From Ktedonobacteraceae bacterium (lineage in GTDB: Bacteria; Chloroflexota; Ktedonobacteria; Ktedonobacterales; Ktedonobacteraceae), in NCBI GenBank assembly GCA_035653615.1, contig DASRBN010000012.1, positions 1 through 64,000 of the forward strand: DNA of 64,000 nucleotides, read 5' to 3'. Shown in pieces: positions 1-9,082 of this stretch (position 1 is its first letter; each line of letters opens with the position of its first letter). The translations under genes were made by a program, and so were the position numbers. The notes below the pieces were generated by a model, which was not told the DNA's origin, did not search any database, and saw only the letters and a list, made by a program, of their open reading frames with translations.

Positions 1-1
1 G

Positions 2-130
2 GGAGCGACGGCCTTTTGTCGCATCCGCGGTTATTTGTCGACGTTGCGCAAGCAGGGCGTGGATCTGCTTTCTGCTTTGGAGGCCACGTTGCGCGGTCAT
101 CCTGTCCTTCCTTCATTTCAGACTACCTGA
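2..130 (+). CDS. IS66-like transposase, C-terminal fragment (cut by window edge)
   Basis: The frame from base 2 is open to a TGA at 128-130 and encodes 42 residues ending in a typical IS66 TnpC tail: an FCRIRGYLSTLRKQG segment followed by a leucine-rich helix and a proline-containing end. Only the C-terminus is visible, so I cannot say whether the element is intact upstream. IS66 transposases end with this GYLSTxRKQG-like segment; the assignment rests on that resemblance alone. A hairpin terminator follows at 168-203. Confidence 0.5.
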   Translation, partial: GATAFCRIRGYLSTLRKQGVDLLSALEATLRGHPVLPSFQTT

Positions 131-167
131 GTAGTTACGAAAACTTACTTTACCAAAACCAAATAAA

Positions 168-203
168 CGATGTAGAGACCTAACGAATTGCATCTCTACA
201 TCG
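168..203. terminator. bidirectional hairpin terminator
   Basis: An 11-bp perfect inverted repeat (CGATGTAGAGA at 168-178, its complement at 193-203) with a 14-nt loop lies between the transposase end and the end of the minus-strand acyl-CoA ligase gene. A short T run follows on the plus strand. It probably serves both converging genes. Confidence 0.55.
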
Positions 204-244
204 CTTTTCAGGCAGAATACTACCCATTGAGTGAGCAAACCCAA

Positions 245-1990
245 TCACGCCGTCCTGATGTTCCTCGCCTCCTCAAGCCCTAACATCTTGATAGCGTTCT
301 CGCGCAGGACAAATTTCTGCACTTTGCCGCTGCCCGTCATGGGATAGGACGTGACGAACTGGAAGTAGCGCGGAATCTTCTGGCTGCTGATGCGGCCCTT
401 GCAGTACTCACGCAATTCTTCCTCAGTGAGCTCCACACCCTCTCGAGGAAGCACCACGGCCAGCAGTTCTTCACCATAGAATTTGTCGGGAACGCCCAGC
501 ACCTGCACATCGGCTATCTTAGGATGGCGAATGAGGAATTCTTCAATCTCGCGCGGGAAGATATTCTCGCCGCCGCGGATCACCATTTCTTTGAGGCGGC
601 CCACAATGTTGACATAGCCGCGCGCATCCATTGTTGCCAGGTCGCCGGTATGCAGCCAGCCATCAGCGTCAATAACCTCGGCAGTTTTCTCCGGCATATT
701 GTAGTAGCCCTGCATCACCAGGTAGCCACGGCAGCAAATCTCGCCGCGCTCGCCGCATGGAACGACCTGCCCCGTCGCCGGATCAATGATCTTGACATCG
801 ACATACGGCTGCGGCACGCCTACCGTCGCCGCCTTGAGTTCGAATGGGTCTTCCGGGAAGGTCAGGGTGAAGCCGCCGGTGCTTTCGGTCTGACCGAAGG
901 TAATCGCTACATCCGCCCCCATACGCTCTTTTACTGCCTCCATCAAGGCGACTGGTACGGGAGCGCCTCCACAGAGTATCATTTTCAGTGACGAGAGATC
1001 GTACTTATCAAAGTCGGGATGCTGCAACATGGCAAGAAACATCGTAGGAACGCCGCCGGTATAGGTGCATCGTTCGCTACTGATGATCTGCAGGGCTTTC
1101 AGGGGATCGAAAGCGATCAGCGGATAGATGGTGCCACCCTGACTGAGCGCGGCTACCACGAAACCCACACAGCCGAAAACATGGAAGAAAGGAACGATGA
1201 CGCAGCCGCGCAGGTCCTGGTCAAACCCCAGACGCTTGCCACCGATCCAGCCAATGTTGATGACCGCGAGGTGTGAGAGGACGGCCCCCTTGGGAAAGCC
1301 GGTCGTGCCGGATGTATAGAGAATCATCACCGGGTCGTCAGGTGTAACGCTCGCCTGCCGCTCCTTGAGGGCCTCGGCGCTGATCTGGGCGCTACCGGCG
1401 ACCATCTCGCGGAACATCGTGGGCCGCCATTCCTGTTGCTCTAACAATCCCTGCGGTGGAGCACCGAGTAAGCTGACGTAACGCAGGTTGGGTAAACGCT
1501 CGCCCGTTACTTCGCCATTCTTCGTGCCGGGAGTCGTCAGAGAGCGTATCGTCGCCAGGCAATCGTGGTCGCGTATCTGCGCCATGAAGAACAATGCGGC
1601 AACGTCGCCCTGCTTCAGAATATACTCCAATTCGGCCCCGCGCAGCAGGGGATTGATTGTTACCAATACCAGGCCGATTTTAGCGGCGGCCAGCTGGATG
1701 AGCGGCCATTCCGGCAGATTAGCAGCCCAGATGGCGATATGCTCGCCCTTGTTCAAGCCAAGCGCCATCAGGCCGCGGGCCACGGCATTGACGCGCTCGC
1801 GATACTCGACATAGCTCCAGCGAATATCGAGCGCCCCGCCAAACTCTGGATAGCCGGAATAGACCAGCGCTTCCTTGGTGGGATATTCTTGAGCGCGCAG
1901 GTCTAAAAGATCGCCAATAGTGATTTCAAGCAGTGATTCGCCGTCAGTTTCAGCCTGCCAGTACGACAGGCCATCATTGGTCATGCCCAT
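245..1990 (-). CDS. fatty-acyl-CoA synthetase-like AMP-dependent ligase
   Basis: A 581-residue class I adenylate-forming enzyme, expected to activate a carboxylic acid with ATP and CoA in the cytoplasm. The P-loop-like motif YTSGTTGFPKG is at 225-235, the FGQTEST acid-binding region is mid-protein, a GWLHTGDLA motif follows, and the catalytic lysine of the C-terminal GSGKVQK motif is about K556. The length fits medium/long-chain acyl-CoA ligases (FadD/AcsF types). The start at 1990 has an AGGAGGAGG ribosome site at 2001-2009, 10 bases upstream; a second ATG two codons later is less well spaced. No operon partner is adjacent, so the acyl substrate cannot be fixed from context. Confidence 0.9.
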   Translation of the reverse strand: MGMTNDGLSYWQAETDGESLLEITIGDLLDLRAQEYPTKEALVYSGYPEFGGALDIRWSYVEYRERVNAVARGLMALGLNKGEHIAIWAANLPEWPLIQLAAAKIGLVLVTINPLLRGAELEYILKQGDVAALFFMAQIRDHDCLATIRSLTTPGTKNGEVTGERLPNLRYVSLLGAPPQGLLEQQEWRPTMFREMVAGSAQISAEALKERQASVTPDDPVMILYTSGTTGFPKGAVLSHLAVINIGWIGGKRLGFDQDLRGCVIVPFFHVFGCVGFVVAALSQGGTIYPLIAFDPLKALQIISSERCTYTGGVPTMFLAMLQHPDFDKYDLSSLKMILCGGAPVPVALMEAVKERMGADVAITFGQTESTGGFTLTFPEDPFELKAATVGVPQPYVDVKIIDPATGQVVPCGERGEICCRGYLVMQGYYNMPEKTAEVIDADGWLHTGDLATMDARGYVNIVGRLKEMVIRGGENIFPREIEEFLIRHPKIADVQVLGVPDKFYGEELLAVVLPREGVELTEEELREYCKGRISSQKIPRYFQFVTSYPMTGSGKVQKFVLRENAIKMLGLEEARNIRTA

Positions 1991-2297
1991 GATCGCATTT
2001 CCTCCTCCTGGGCAGCAGGTGAAAGCATCTATACAGACGGTTCAGTTAAGGATATAACTCAGTATAGCACGTCAACAATTTAGCGTATATGTTTTCTTGT
2101 ACGGCAAATCTTTATACAGAGATCATAGTGAGACTTTGGACACCGGAAACTGGGCAAACTACTCACCTTTAGGACTACACTCTCCCAATTTGAGGCAATA
2201 CGACATGAAGACGAAAATGGCAACGAGTATTGGAGCGCTAAGGTTTATTCCTTCTGATCATTTCAATTCAGGAAGGCAGCCATAAAAAGATCAAGGG
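1991..2297. other. intergenic region, upstream of the acyl-CoA ligase
   Basis: About 300 bases between two minus-strand genes. Apart from the ribosome site of the ligase at 2001-2009 I see no conserved gene. A 62-codon plus-strand frame here lacks a good ribosome site and looks accidental. The ligase promoter must lie here, but no convincing -35/-10 pair was found. Confidence 0.3.
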
Positions 2298-3320
2298 CTA
2301 CACCTTCACATACACATGCGTTGTCGCATCATAGCGATACGCCGGATTCCCCTTATGAAATATCAGGTTGCCGTTGTTGTCGAGCGTGAGCCAGAGCAGA
2401 ACCTGGGTACCGGCGGGGAGATGTAAGGGATAGCCCCAGTGATCAAGCGCGCCGGGTCCGGTGACTCCAAACAGCCAGGCGCCATTATCATCGATAATTG
2501 TGTTGGGGAGCAACTGGCTGCAGGAGAGTGAGTTATCATCATGGGTATTGTCTACCTGTAGATCACAGGCACGTAGCGACATTCCATTGAACGAAGCGGT
2601 AGGATCGGCATAGGGATAGTTCGGGAAACCAGGCACGACCTTGCGCGCAAGCGTGGCCTGCGCCCATACCCAGGAACCAACTTTAACCGGCAGAGATGTT
2701 TGCACAAGCAGGTGAATCTTCACGCCCGGAGCAACACGCACAGTGAGCCAGCAGCCGCCGGAACAATCGATGCCGATATTTTGCTGCTGCGCGACATTGA
2801 TTAAGGGCGTCGGTAATGGCTGCTGAGGAGCGGTTGGATTGATCTGCACAACTACGCCGCCCAGCGCTACCAGTGGATATTGCGGGGGCAGGGCCAGCAC
2901 CATACCGGGTTGTAGGGCGTGACAATTTTGACCAAGTACAGCATTCAGAGCTTTGACGGTATTTGGATTGGCATCACTGAAGATCTCGCTTGCATCTGCC
3001 ATGCGCATTTGCACAGTGAGTATTTCATCGCAGGAATCACCTGCCTGGACAGTATAGAGAATGGAACCTGCTTGCGGCAGCACCGGGGAAAATGGGGGCA
3101 AGGGCGTGGGGGTTGGGGCCGGCGGCGGACCGGAAATGTTATAGAAATACCTGGTCAGGGCCGGTAATAGCTGCTGGCCTTGCTTTGTGCCAAATAAAAA
3201 AGCAGGGAAAGCGACTATGATTAAAATAGGCAGCAAGAGCAGTAATCGCCAGGGGATAGCATGGACTACCGCACGTACATTTTCCCGTGGTGTGCTGCGA
3301 TGTTGAACACGGCCGTCCAT
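2298..3320 (-). CDS. LysM-domain membrane-anchored protein
   Basis: A 340-residue protein with a cytoplasmic N-terminal stretch, one hydrophobic helix at about residues 25-45, a proline-rich linker (GPPPAPTPTPLPPF) and then a LysM-like module beginning YTVQAGDSCDEI and ending near LQPGMVLALPP. LysM modules bind peptidoglycan or chitin-like glycans outside the cell. The C-terminal 170 residues are not recognised; they contain a beta-rich region with four cysteines. I chose ATG at 3320 rather than the upstream ATG at 3407 because a GAGGGG ribosome site lies about 9 bases before it and the extra 29 residues look like untranslated leader. Role unknown, probably wall-associated. Confidence 0.7.
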   Translation of the reverse strand: MDGRVQHRSTPRENVRAVVHAIPWRLLLLLPILIIVAFPAFLFGTKQGQQLLPALTRYFYNISGPPPAPTPTPLPPFSPVLPQAGSILYTVQAGDSCDEILTVQMRMADASEIFSDANPNTVKALNAVLGQNCHALQPGMVLALPPQYPLVALGGVVVQINPTAPQQPLPTPLINVAQQQNIGIDCSGGCWLTVRVAPGVKIHLLVQTSLPVKVGSWVWAQATLARKVVPGFPNYPYADPTASFNGMSLRACDLQVDNTHDDNSLSCSQLLPNTIIDDNGAWLFGVTGPGALDHWGYPLHLPAGTQVLLWLTLDNNGNLIFHKGNPAYRYDATTHVYVKV

Positions 3321-3519
3321 AGGTTTTTTCCCCTCGTTAAATCGTCTCTTCCAGAACGTATTATAGCAAGATGACACAGAAATTACCATCAATACATATG
3401 AACACATAAATTTTTCAATGGCTATTTTTAGCTATTCAGATGGCGGAATATACGCTTTATACTTTTTGCAAGGTATACTTTTTATTAGCGCAAGGTTTCA
3501 TTAGGAAGGGGTATTATTC

Positions 3520-3906
3520 GTGGCAAATGCACCAAAGGTTCTGATTGTTGACGATAGCGCTACGTCATGTTTATTAATGGCTCGCGCCCTGGCAAATGCC
3601 GGGTGCGATGTAATAACTGCATCCGATGGGAATGAGGGCATAGCTAAGGCTCTCATGGAACGCCCTCATTGTGTCATACTCGATGTTGTCCTGCCGGGAG
3701 TTAGCGGCTACGGTATATGCCGCCAGTTGCGAGCGTTGGACCCGGAACGCAACCTCTCCATCATCATGGTGAGTACCAAGAATACTTCGCTGGATCAAAG
3801 CTGGGGGCTGCGCCAGGGGGCAGATCGCTATCTGCCCAAGCCATTTACCGAAGAAACGCTGGTGCAAACTGTGGGAGAGGTGTTGACGGAACATATGTAT
3901 CGATGA
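3520..3906 (+). CDS. single-domain response regulator (CheY-like receiver)
   Basis: A 128-residue stand-alone receiver domain. The acidic pair D11/D12, the phospho-acceptor D55 (ILDVVLPG), the switch residue S85 and the conserved K107 (LPKPF) are all present, so it should be phosphorylatable. There is no output domain. The start is GTG with an AGGAAGGGG ribosome site about 8 bases upstream. No histidine kinase is next to it, so its partner is unknown. Similar PilG/PilH/CheY-type receivers pass phosphate to other proteins or act by protein binding. Confidence 0.9.
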   Translation: MANAPKVLIVDDSATSCLLMARALANAGCDVITASDGNEGIAKALMERPHCVILDVVLPGVSGYGICRQLRALDPERNLSIIMVSTKNTSLDQSWGLRQGADRYLPKPFTEETLVQTVGEVLTEHMYR

Positions 3907-3915
3907 TTGGTCCCC

Positions 3916-3951
3916 GGCAGAGAGGCGATGCCTATTATTCGCCTCTCTGCC
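3916..3951. terminator. hairpin between convergent genes
   Basis: A 13-bp perfect inverted repeat (GGCAGAGAGGCGA at 3916-3928, complement at 3939-3951) with a 10-nt loop lies ten bases after the receiver stop and just before the end of the convergent DUF402 gene. There is no long T tract, so termination strength is uncertain. Confidence 0.5.
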
Positions 3952-3966
3952 TGCTACTCCAGACTT

Positions 3967-4509
3967 TCAACCCGGCAGCTGCATCAATTGCTGATAGTGC
4001 GTTTCACTCAACCATAACAACGGGAACATATCTTCCTCGATTGCCAGCATCAGGGCGTCGGCTTCCTGCCAGGCAAAATCGTATGCCAGGGGGGATATTT
4101 TTCCCTCTCGCAACGCCTCATCCAATTCTTCAACATCCAGTAAGATTATTTCTCCGTCTGGTGTTACCACAATATCAAGATAAAGATCGTCATACCAGGG
4201 CACCCCATCTTCATCAACGCCCAGTTGCCAGCAAATGTCAATATACCACTGAATAACCTCGCCATCCGCATTAAACATGGTGGTCAAGGTATAATGGGCT
4301 CCTTCAGGAAAGTGCTGTAGCCATGATAAATCTCTGTCCGCAATGTATATCTTTTGATCTTGTAGTTCAATAGAGAGAGGCTCTTCTACCTCATCCATAT
4401 GTAGCAATGTGATATAACCGCTATATTCTTTCGCGTTCACACGTGTCATACGAAATCGGCTTCGGGTAATGCGTTTCCAATCGGCGCGGTCCGCGCGTTT
4501 GCGTTTCAA
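3967..4509 (-). CDS. DUF402 domain protein
   Basis: About 180 residues. The core (FPEGAHYTLTTMFNADGEV, then a QWYIDICWQ strand and a DDLYLDIVVTPDGEI segment) matches the DUF402 fold. Some members of that fold are phosphatases or nucleoside diphosphatases and others, as in FAU-1, act on RNA. The acidic DLYLDIVV segment is the usual metal-binding part. The frame is open further upstream to 4593, but a TTG at 4509 has AGGAGAG just before it and the upstream residues look non-conserved; ATG codon M49 of the long frame is a third option. Substrate unknown. Confidence 0.7.
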   Translation of the reverse strand: MKRKRADRADWKRITRSRFRMTRVNAKEYSGYITLLHMDEVEEPLSIELQDQKIYIADRDLSWLQHFPEGAHYTLTTMFNADGEVIQWYIDICWQLGVDEDGVPWYDDLYLDIVVTPDGEIILLDVEELDEALREGKISPLAYDFAWQEADALMLAIEEDMFPLLWLSETHYQQLMQLPG

Positions 4510-4692
4510 GCGTCTCTCCTGCCAGGTACTACTGAAACTCAACCAGAAGTGGTATACTGAATTGTACTGATTATTGTTGCTACATTTTAGCACGTTCTGA
4601 AATCAAGCAGGCAGATGAACATGGTAGAAGGCACAGGTCGTAGCCTTCTTGAACGCGCAGGAACACTCCTGACACTTTTTACGCTCATCGAC

Positions 4693-4734
4693 AAAAGGCC
4701 TGCCGGTTTCTTGAATTTCACCGGCAGGCCTTTT
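4693..4734. terminator. strong hairpin terminator after acs
   Basis: A 15-bp perfect inverted repeat (AAAAGGCCTGCCGGT at 4693-4707, complement at 4720-4734) with a 12-nt loop. The A run on one side and T run on the other make it a bidirectional intrinsic terminator. It lies about 20 bases after the acetyl-CoA synthetase stop. Confidence 0.85.
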
Positions 4735-4754
4735 ATGGATGGGTGCGAAATCAG

Positions 4755-6872
4755 CTATTCCGCGCTACCGAACTCCTTGATTTCCTGCATCTCCGTTTCG
4801 GAGAGTTCGCGTGGCACCTCTCCACGGTTAATCTTCTGGCTTTGTACATAACGGCGCGTACTTTCAACGATCTCCGGGTTGGCAAGCGTCGTCACATCGC
4901 CCACGGGAGCGAAGTTGGTAATCGAAGCAAGGACGCGGCGCATGATCTTGCCGGAGCGTGTCTTCGGCATATCCGCGACGATCCAGATATTCCTCGGTTT
5001 GGCGATCTTGCCGATCTCCCTTTCAATCGCCTGGGATACCTTATCCTCGATTTCCTTGCTTGCTGTGTAACCAGGTTTGAGCGAGACATACATCTCGACC
5101 ACTCTACCGCGCAACTCGTCCATCATGGGAACAGCGGCGGCCTCGGCAACCTCATCGACGGTCAGAGCGGCAGACTCAAGCTCCTTGGTGCCAAGACGAT
5201 GTCCGGCTACGTTGATCACGTCGTCAACGCGACCCAGGATGCGGAAGTAGCCGTCGGCGGCCAGTACCGCGCCATCACCGGCGAAGTACGGCCAGTCATG
5301 CCAGTCCTTACTTTCGGGATTCTTGCAGTACTTGGCATAATAGGTTTGCACAAAGCGTTCCGGCTGGCCCCAGATTGTCTCGAAAACACCTGGCCAGGGA
5401 TTGCGAATACAGATGTTGCCCGCGCGCCCGCTTCCGGCTGGAACCTCATTGCCTGCCTCATCATAGATCACCGGGTAGATGCCAAGCGCGCCGGGACCGC
5501 AACTGCCAGGCTTCATTGGCTGCAAGGCAGGTAGTGTAGTGCAGAGGAAGCCACCTGTCTCAGTCTGCCACCACGTGTCGACAATGACGGCTTCATCCTT
5601 ACCAATGGTATGGTAATACCAGCGCCAGACATCCGGCTCAATCGGTTCACCTACCGTGGTCATGTGCTTGAAATGGTAGTTGTATTTGGCCGGCTGATCG
5701 GAGCCAACCTTGCGCAGCATGCGAACAGTCGTTGGAGCGGTATGGAAGATGGTCACACCCAGCCGTTCAGCGATGCGCCAGGGTCGGCCAGGATCGGGAT
5801 AGGTTGGCACACCTTCGTACATTACACTTGTCGTTCCCAACGCCAGTGGGCCATACACGATATAGGAGTGACCGGTGATCCAACCGATATCGGCGAAGCA
5901 CCAGTAGGTATCATCGGGATGGATATCCTGATAGTACTTCGACGTTCCGGCCACATAGGACAGGTAGCCGCCGGTGCTATGCTGGCACCCCTTGGGCCGT
6001 CCGGTCGTGCCGCTAGTGTACATGAGGAACAATGGGGCCTCGGCAGGCATAGAAACCGGCGGGACGATTTTTCGTTGATAGTTGGCGAGCAGCTCATCAA
6101 CAAAGAAATCTCGCCCTTCGACCATCGGCGTATTAGAAGAATACTTGCCGGGATAGCGCCGCCAGACCAGAACCTTCTCAACCTCGACACCTTGTTCGCG
6201 GGCCGTTTTTACCGCCTCGTCTGCCTTGGCCTTGTGATCGACCAGCTCTCCATTACGGTAATAGCCATCCATTGTCACCAGGATACGACTGCCCGAATCT
6301 GCAATGCGGCCTCCACATGCTGCCCCGCTGAATCCACCAAATACCTCAGAATGAATCACGCCCAGACGGGCGCAAGCGAGCATGGAAACGGGCAGTTCAG
6401 GCACCATCGGCATGTGGAAAGTGACACGGTCGCCGGTCTTAACGCCGCCAAAATCGAGAAGCAATGCAGCGAATTCATTCACCCTGACATAAAGTTCTTG
6501 ATACGTGATGGCCAGTGTCTGTTCTGCTTCCGGCTCGGGCACCCAGATCAAGGCCGCCTTATTAGGATTCTTCTCGCGATGGCGGTCGACACAGTTGTAG
6601 CAGGCATTGAGTTTGCCGCCGACGAACCACCTCCAGAACGGCGGATTGCTCGTATCCAGCGTCGTGTGCCAGTACTGATCCCAGGTGAGCAGGTCGGCAT
6701 ATTCCTTGAAGCACTCTGGGAAATTTTTTTCTTTAAATCGCTCAAGGATAGCCGGATCGTTTACATTCGCCTGTCCAATAAACTTTGGGCTGGGATAGAA
6801 GTATTGCTCCTCGCGCCAGTGAACAGCAATCTGAGCTTCGGAGACTAATCCTTCCTCTTCTTCAATTGCCAT
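4755..6872 (-). CDS. acs: acetyl-CoA synthetase
   Basis: A 705-residue AMP-forming acetate-CoA ligase: acetate + ATP + CoA to acetyl-CoA. It has the long ACS N-terminal domain (EYADLLTWDQYWHTTLD, WFVGGKLNACYNCVDRH), the phosphate-binding motif TSGTTGRPKG at about 286-295, the WWQTETGG acetate-pocket motif and the C-terminal PKTRSGKIMRR motif with catalytic K642, the lysine that protein acetylases modify in this family. Length is slightly above the usual 650. The start has AGGAGG at 6883-6888. It is monocistronic, with a hairpin terminator downstream. Confidence 0.95.
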   Translation of the reverse strand: MAIEEEEGLVSEAQIAVHWREEQYFYPSPKFIGQANVNDPAILERFKEKNFPECFKEYADLLTWDQYWHTTLDTSNPPFWRWFVGGKLNACYNCVDRHREKNPNKAALIWVPEPEAEQTLAITYQELYVRVNEFAALLLDFGGVKTGDRVTFHMPMVPELPVSMLACARLGVIHSEVFGGFSGAACGGRIADSGSRILVTMDGYYRNGELVDHKAKADEAVKTAREQGVEVEKVLVWRRYPGKYSSNTPMVEGRDFFVDELLANYQRKIVPPVSMPAEAPLFLMYTSGTTGRPKGCQHSTGGYLSYVAGTSKYYQDIHPDDTYWCFADIGWITGHSYIVYGPLALGTTSVMYEGVPTYPDPGRPWRIAERLGVTIFHTAPTTVRMLRKVGSDQPAKYNYHFKHMTTVGEPIEPDVWRWYYHTIGKDEAVIVDTWWQTETGGFLCTTLPALQPMKPGSCGPGALGIYPVIYDEAGNEVPAGSGRAGNICIRNPWPGVFETIWGQPERFVQTYYAKYCKNPESKDWHDWPYFAGDGAVLAADGYFRILGRVDDVINVAGHRLGTKELESAALTVDEVAEAAAVPMMDELRGRVVEMYVSLKPGYTASKEIEDKVSQAIEREIGKIAKPRNIWIVADMPKTRSGKIMRRVLASITNFAPVGDVTTLANPEIVESTRRYVQSQKINRGEVPRELSETEMQEIKEFGSAE

Positions 6873-6888
6873 GACTTGATTTCCTCCT

Positions 6889-7411
6889 ACATGGTAAAAA
6901 TACTATGTTCCACGACTCTTGTGAACTTGTGATAATCATTCCAGTTGCAAGAATGTTACGGTGACATTGCTCTCTTATCCTTTCTCTCTGGTTGCATCCA
7001 GAATTCAGGAATATATGAATGATTTCAACCCCGGTCGGGCTTGCTAAAGCATTTAGCCTTCAGGAAATCACTATGTTCTTCTTGTTTCGTTTCAATCTCA
7101 AATGAGAAGCCAGGCCTTTTTAGCCTGATATAGCTCACAAGAGCCTGTGTTGAGCGTGGATTGTAGGGATCGAGTACCGGGCTAAAGCATGGCAGCACGT
7201 CTTTCCGCCAGAATGCGAGAAGTTTAAGTTTACTCTCCTGACTTGGATGTCGCTGTATGCTGGTTTCGTGCTGAAAAAGAGATCAAATATCATGGAACAG
7301 TTCTCGTGGATATAAGTTGGACGAATCTCTTTTCCTGCTGAAATACTACCATAACCAGAAGCTATTTACAAGGGAACAGGTTAGCTCTAGAGGTTCATTC
7401 ATGCAAACGAA
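6889..7411. other. non-coding region upstream of acs
   Basis: About 520 bases with no frame that resembles a gene. It must contain the acs promoter. I found no convincing -35/-10 pair, riboswitch or repeat of families A to D here. Confidence 0.3.
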
Positions 7412-7449
7412 AAAAGCCAGGATAACCTCGCCTGGTCATCCTGGCTTTT
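7412..7449. terminator. hairpin terminator after the SnoaL-like gene
   Basis: A 12-bp perfect inverted repeat (AAAAGCCAGGAT at 7412-7423, complement at 7438-7449) with A and T runs at its ends, immediately after the stop of the minus-strand gene at 7465. Confidence 0.8.
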
Positions 7450-7464
7450 AAACTCAGACCCTGT

Positions 7465-7905
7465 CTATGTCTGCGAGGGAAGTGGCACACCGATCTGTTG
7501 CAATACGCCTGGAACGCCACCACCAGGTACATTATCCGAGGATAGGCTGGCAATTTTATCACCCTGGAATGTGAACTCCAGATGTTCTTCGGGTAAGGCA
7601 ACCGCTTTGTTGGTTGCCGGAATGGGCGGGAGACCTGGGACCTGCAAGTCTCTAGTATGCGTGCCGGTAATGTGTACTGTTGCTACCACTTTGTCGCCCT
7701 GCTCTTCCAGAGAACCCAGGTTGAATGACCAGTCAGGGAAAGCATTCATAAATGCGCTCTGGATGGCGATGAATTCTTTTTTCCCGACCGGTTGCGGTGT
7801 TGGGCCACTGAGCGTGAAATCATCCGACAGGTACGTGGCTACTTTGTCCCAATCGCGCGCTTCCATGGCCTCGGAAAAGGCCTCGACGGTCTGTGTTTTA
7901 CTCAT
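7465..7905 (-). CDS. SnoaL-like / NTF2-fold protein (ester cyclase family)
   Basis: A 146-residue protein that begins with the alpha-helical VEAFSEAMEARDWDKVATYL pattern and continues with DDFTLSGP, AFPDWSFNLGSLEEQGDKV and a HITGTHTRDL strand. This is the SnoaL-like polyketide cyclase/ester cyclase subgroup of the NTF2 fold. Such proteins bind small hydrophobic molecules in a cone-shaped pocket; many have no known substrate. It is monocistronic with its own terminator. No polyketide genes are nearby, so a cyclase role should not be assumed. Confidence 0.8.
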   Translation of the reverse strand: MSKTQTVEAFSEAMEARDWDKVATYLSDDFTLSGPTPQPVGKKEFIAIQSAFMNAFPDWSFNLGSLEEQGDKVVATVHITGTHTRDLQVPGLPPIPATNKAVALPEEHLEFTFQGDKIASLSSDNVPGGGVPGVLQQIGVPLPSQT

Positions 7906-7985
7906 ACTGCCTGTACTCCTTCTCTTTTTATCATGCTTTGCATTTCAGAAAGGAGTTATGCGCGTACTTGCTCTTAGACGCCATA

Positions 7986-8043
7986 ACTCTCTCAATAGAA
8001 AGAGCGAGCATATTTTGCACATCGCTCTTTCTGCTGAGAGAGT
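7986..8043. terminator. two-part hairpin terminator of the purine cluster
   Basis: An outer stem (ACTCTCT at 7986-7992 with AGAGAGT at 8037-8043) encloses an inner 11-bp perfect stem (AGAAAGAGCGA at 7997-8007, complement at 8022-8032). It lies 30 bases beyond the ygeW-like stop and is the likely end of the long minus-strand transcript. Confidence 0.7.
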
Positions 8044-8072
8044 ACGTAAAGGTTTTCAAGATAGATCAATCT

Positions 8073-9056
8073 TTATCTTCCGCCCATCGTCAGGGCCATA
8101 ATCGCGTTCTGGGCGTGCATGCGGTTTTCGGCCTGGTCGTAGACGACGGACTGCGGGCCGTCGATCACGGCATCCGTGACCTCGACGCCGCGGTCTGCCG
8201 GCAAGCAGTGCATGTAGATGGCATCCTCTTTTGCCAGGGACATACGCCGCTCGTCGCAAATCCAGCTTTCGTAGCGGCGAATCGTATCGGTGAGCTTCGA
8301 TGGGTCCTTTACCGCGACGAGCGGCCCCCAGCTCTTGGGATAGACAACGTCGGCCCCCACAAAAGCCTCATCCATGTCGTGGACGATTTTGAAACTACCG
8401 CCGGTCTTGCGCGCATTAGAAGCCGCATTGTCCAGGATTTCCGGCATCAGTTCAAATTCGGGTGGATGAGCCAGTGTGACATCGGCTCCGAACTGCGTGA
8501 AGAGTTCGATGACCGACTGCGGAAGCGAAAGCGGCTTGGTATAGGATTTGGCATAGGCCCAGGACATGACGACTTTTTTGCCGCGCAGGTCGCCCTTCTT
8601 TTCGATCACGGTCATCAGGTCGGCCATGGCCTGGCAGGGATGGTAGATATCACATTGCATGTTGATGACAGGCACGCTGGCGTATTCCGCGACATCGCGC
8701 AGGTATTTGTTGCCCTCGCCCCAGTCGCAGTGCCGGATGGCGATGCCGTGTCCGTAGGCGGAGAGTATTTTGCCGATCTCCTTTGGCGTGTCACCGTGTG
8801 AAATCTGCATCTTATCGGGTTCGAGGAAAATAGCATGCCCACCTAGGCGCGTCATTCCGGCCTCGAACGAGTTGCGCGTGCGTGTCGAGGAAAAGAAAAA
8901 GAGCATGAAGAGCGTTTTGTCTTCCAGCAAGCGCGTTGGCAGGTCAAGTCCCCATTTCATTTTGAGGTCGAATGCCAGGTGCAGCACAGTCTCTAATTCT
9001 TCTTTTGTCCATTCCTGCGTACTGATAAAATCTCGTCCGCGTAAATTGGTTTTCAT
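8073..9056 (-). CDS. ygeW: YgeW-type knotted carbamoyltransferase
   Basis: A 327-residue member of the aspartate/ornithine carbamoyltransferase superfamily. The carbamoyl-phosphate site STRTR is at 57-61, the HPCQAMADL motif at 139-147, and HCLPADRG, the amino-acid-side loop, is near the C-terminus. The FFFSSTRTRNSFEAG context and the neighbours point to YgeW rather than ArgF. YgeW members are thought to transfer a carbamoyl group from a ureido intermediate of purine breakdown to phosphate; the true substrate is still debated. It is the last gene of the cluster and follows carbamate kinase by 26 bases, which would turn carbamoyl phosphate into ATP. The start has AAAGGA about 10 bases upstream. 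Confidence 0.85.
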   Translation of the reverse strand: MKTNLRGRDFISTQEWTKEELETVLHLAFDLKMKWGLDLPTRLLEDKTLFMLFFFSSTRTRNSFEAGMTRLGGHAIFLEPDKMQISHGDTPKEIGKILSAYGHGIAIRHCDWGEGNKYLRDVAEYASVPVINMQCDIYHPCQAMADLMTVIEKKGDLRGKKVVMSWAYAKSYTKPLSLPQSVIELFTQFGADVTLAHPPEFELMPEILDNAASNARKTGGSFKIVHDMDEAFVGADVVYPKSWGPLVAVKDPSKLTDTIRRYESWICDERRMSLAKEDAIYMHCLPADRGVEVTDAVIDGPQSVVYDQAENRMHAQNAIMALTMGGR

Positions 9057-9082
9057 TCTATCAAGTCCTTTCTATAGAGCAT

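Noticed and set aside
5610-6848. A 412-codon plus-strand frame opposite acs
   Set aside because: Antisense shadow of the certain acetyl-CoA synthetase gene; no family resemblance and no ribosome site.
8073-9056. ArgF, ornithine carbamoyltransferase of arginine synthesis
   Set aside because: No arginine genes are near, and the neighbours SsnA, YgeY and carbamate kinase point to YgeW; a family model would settle it.
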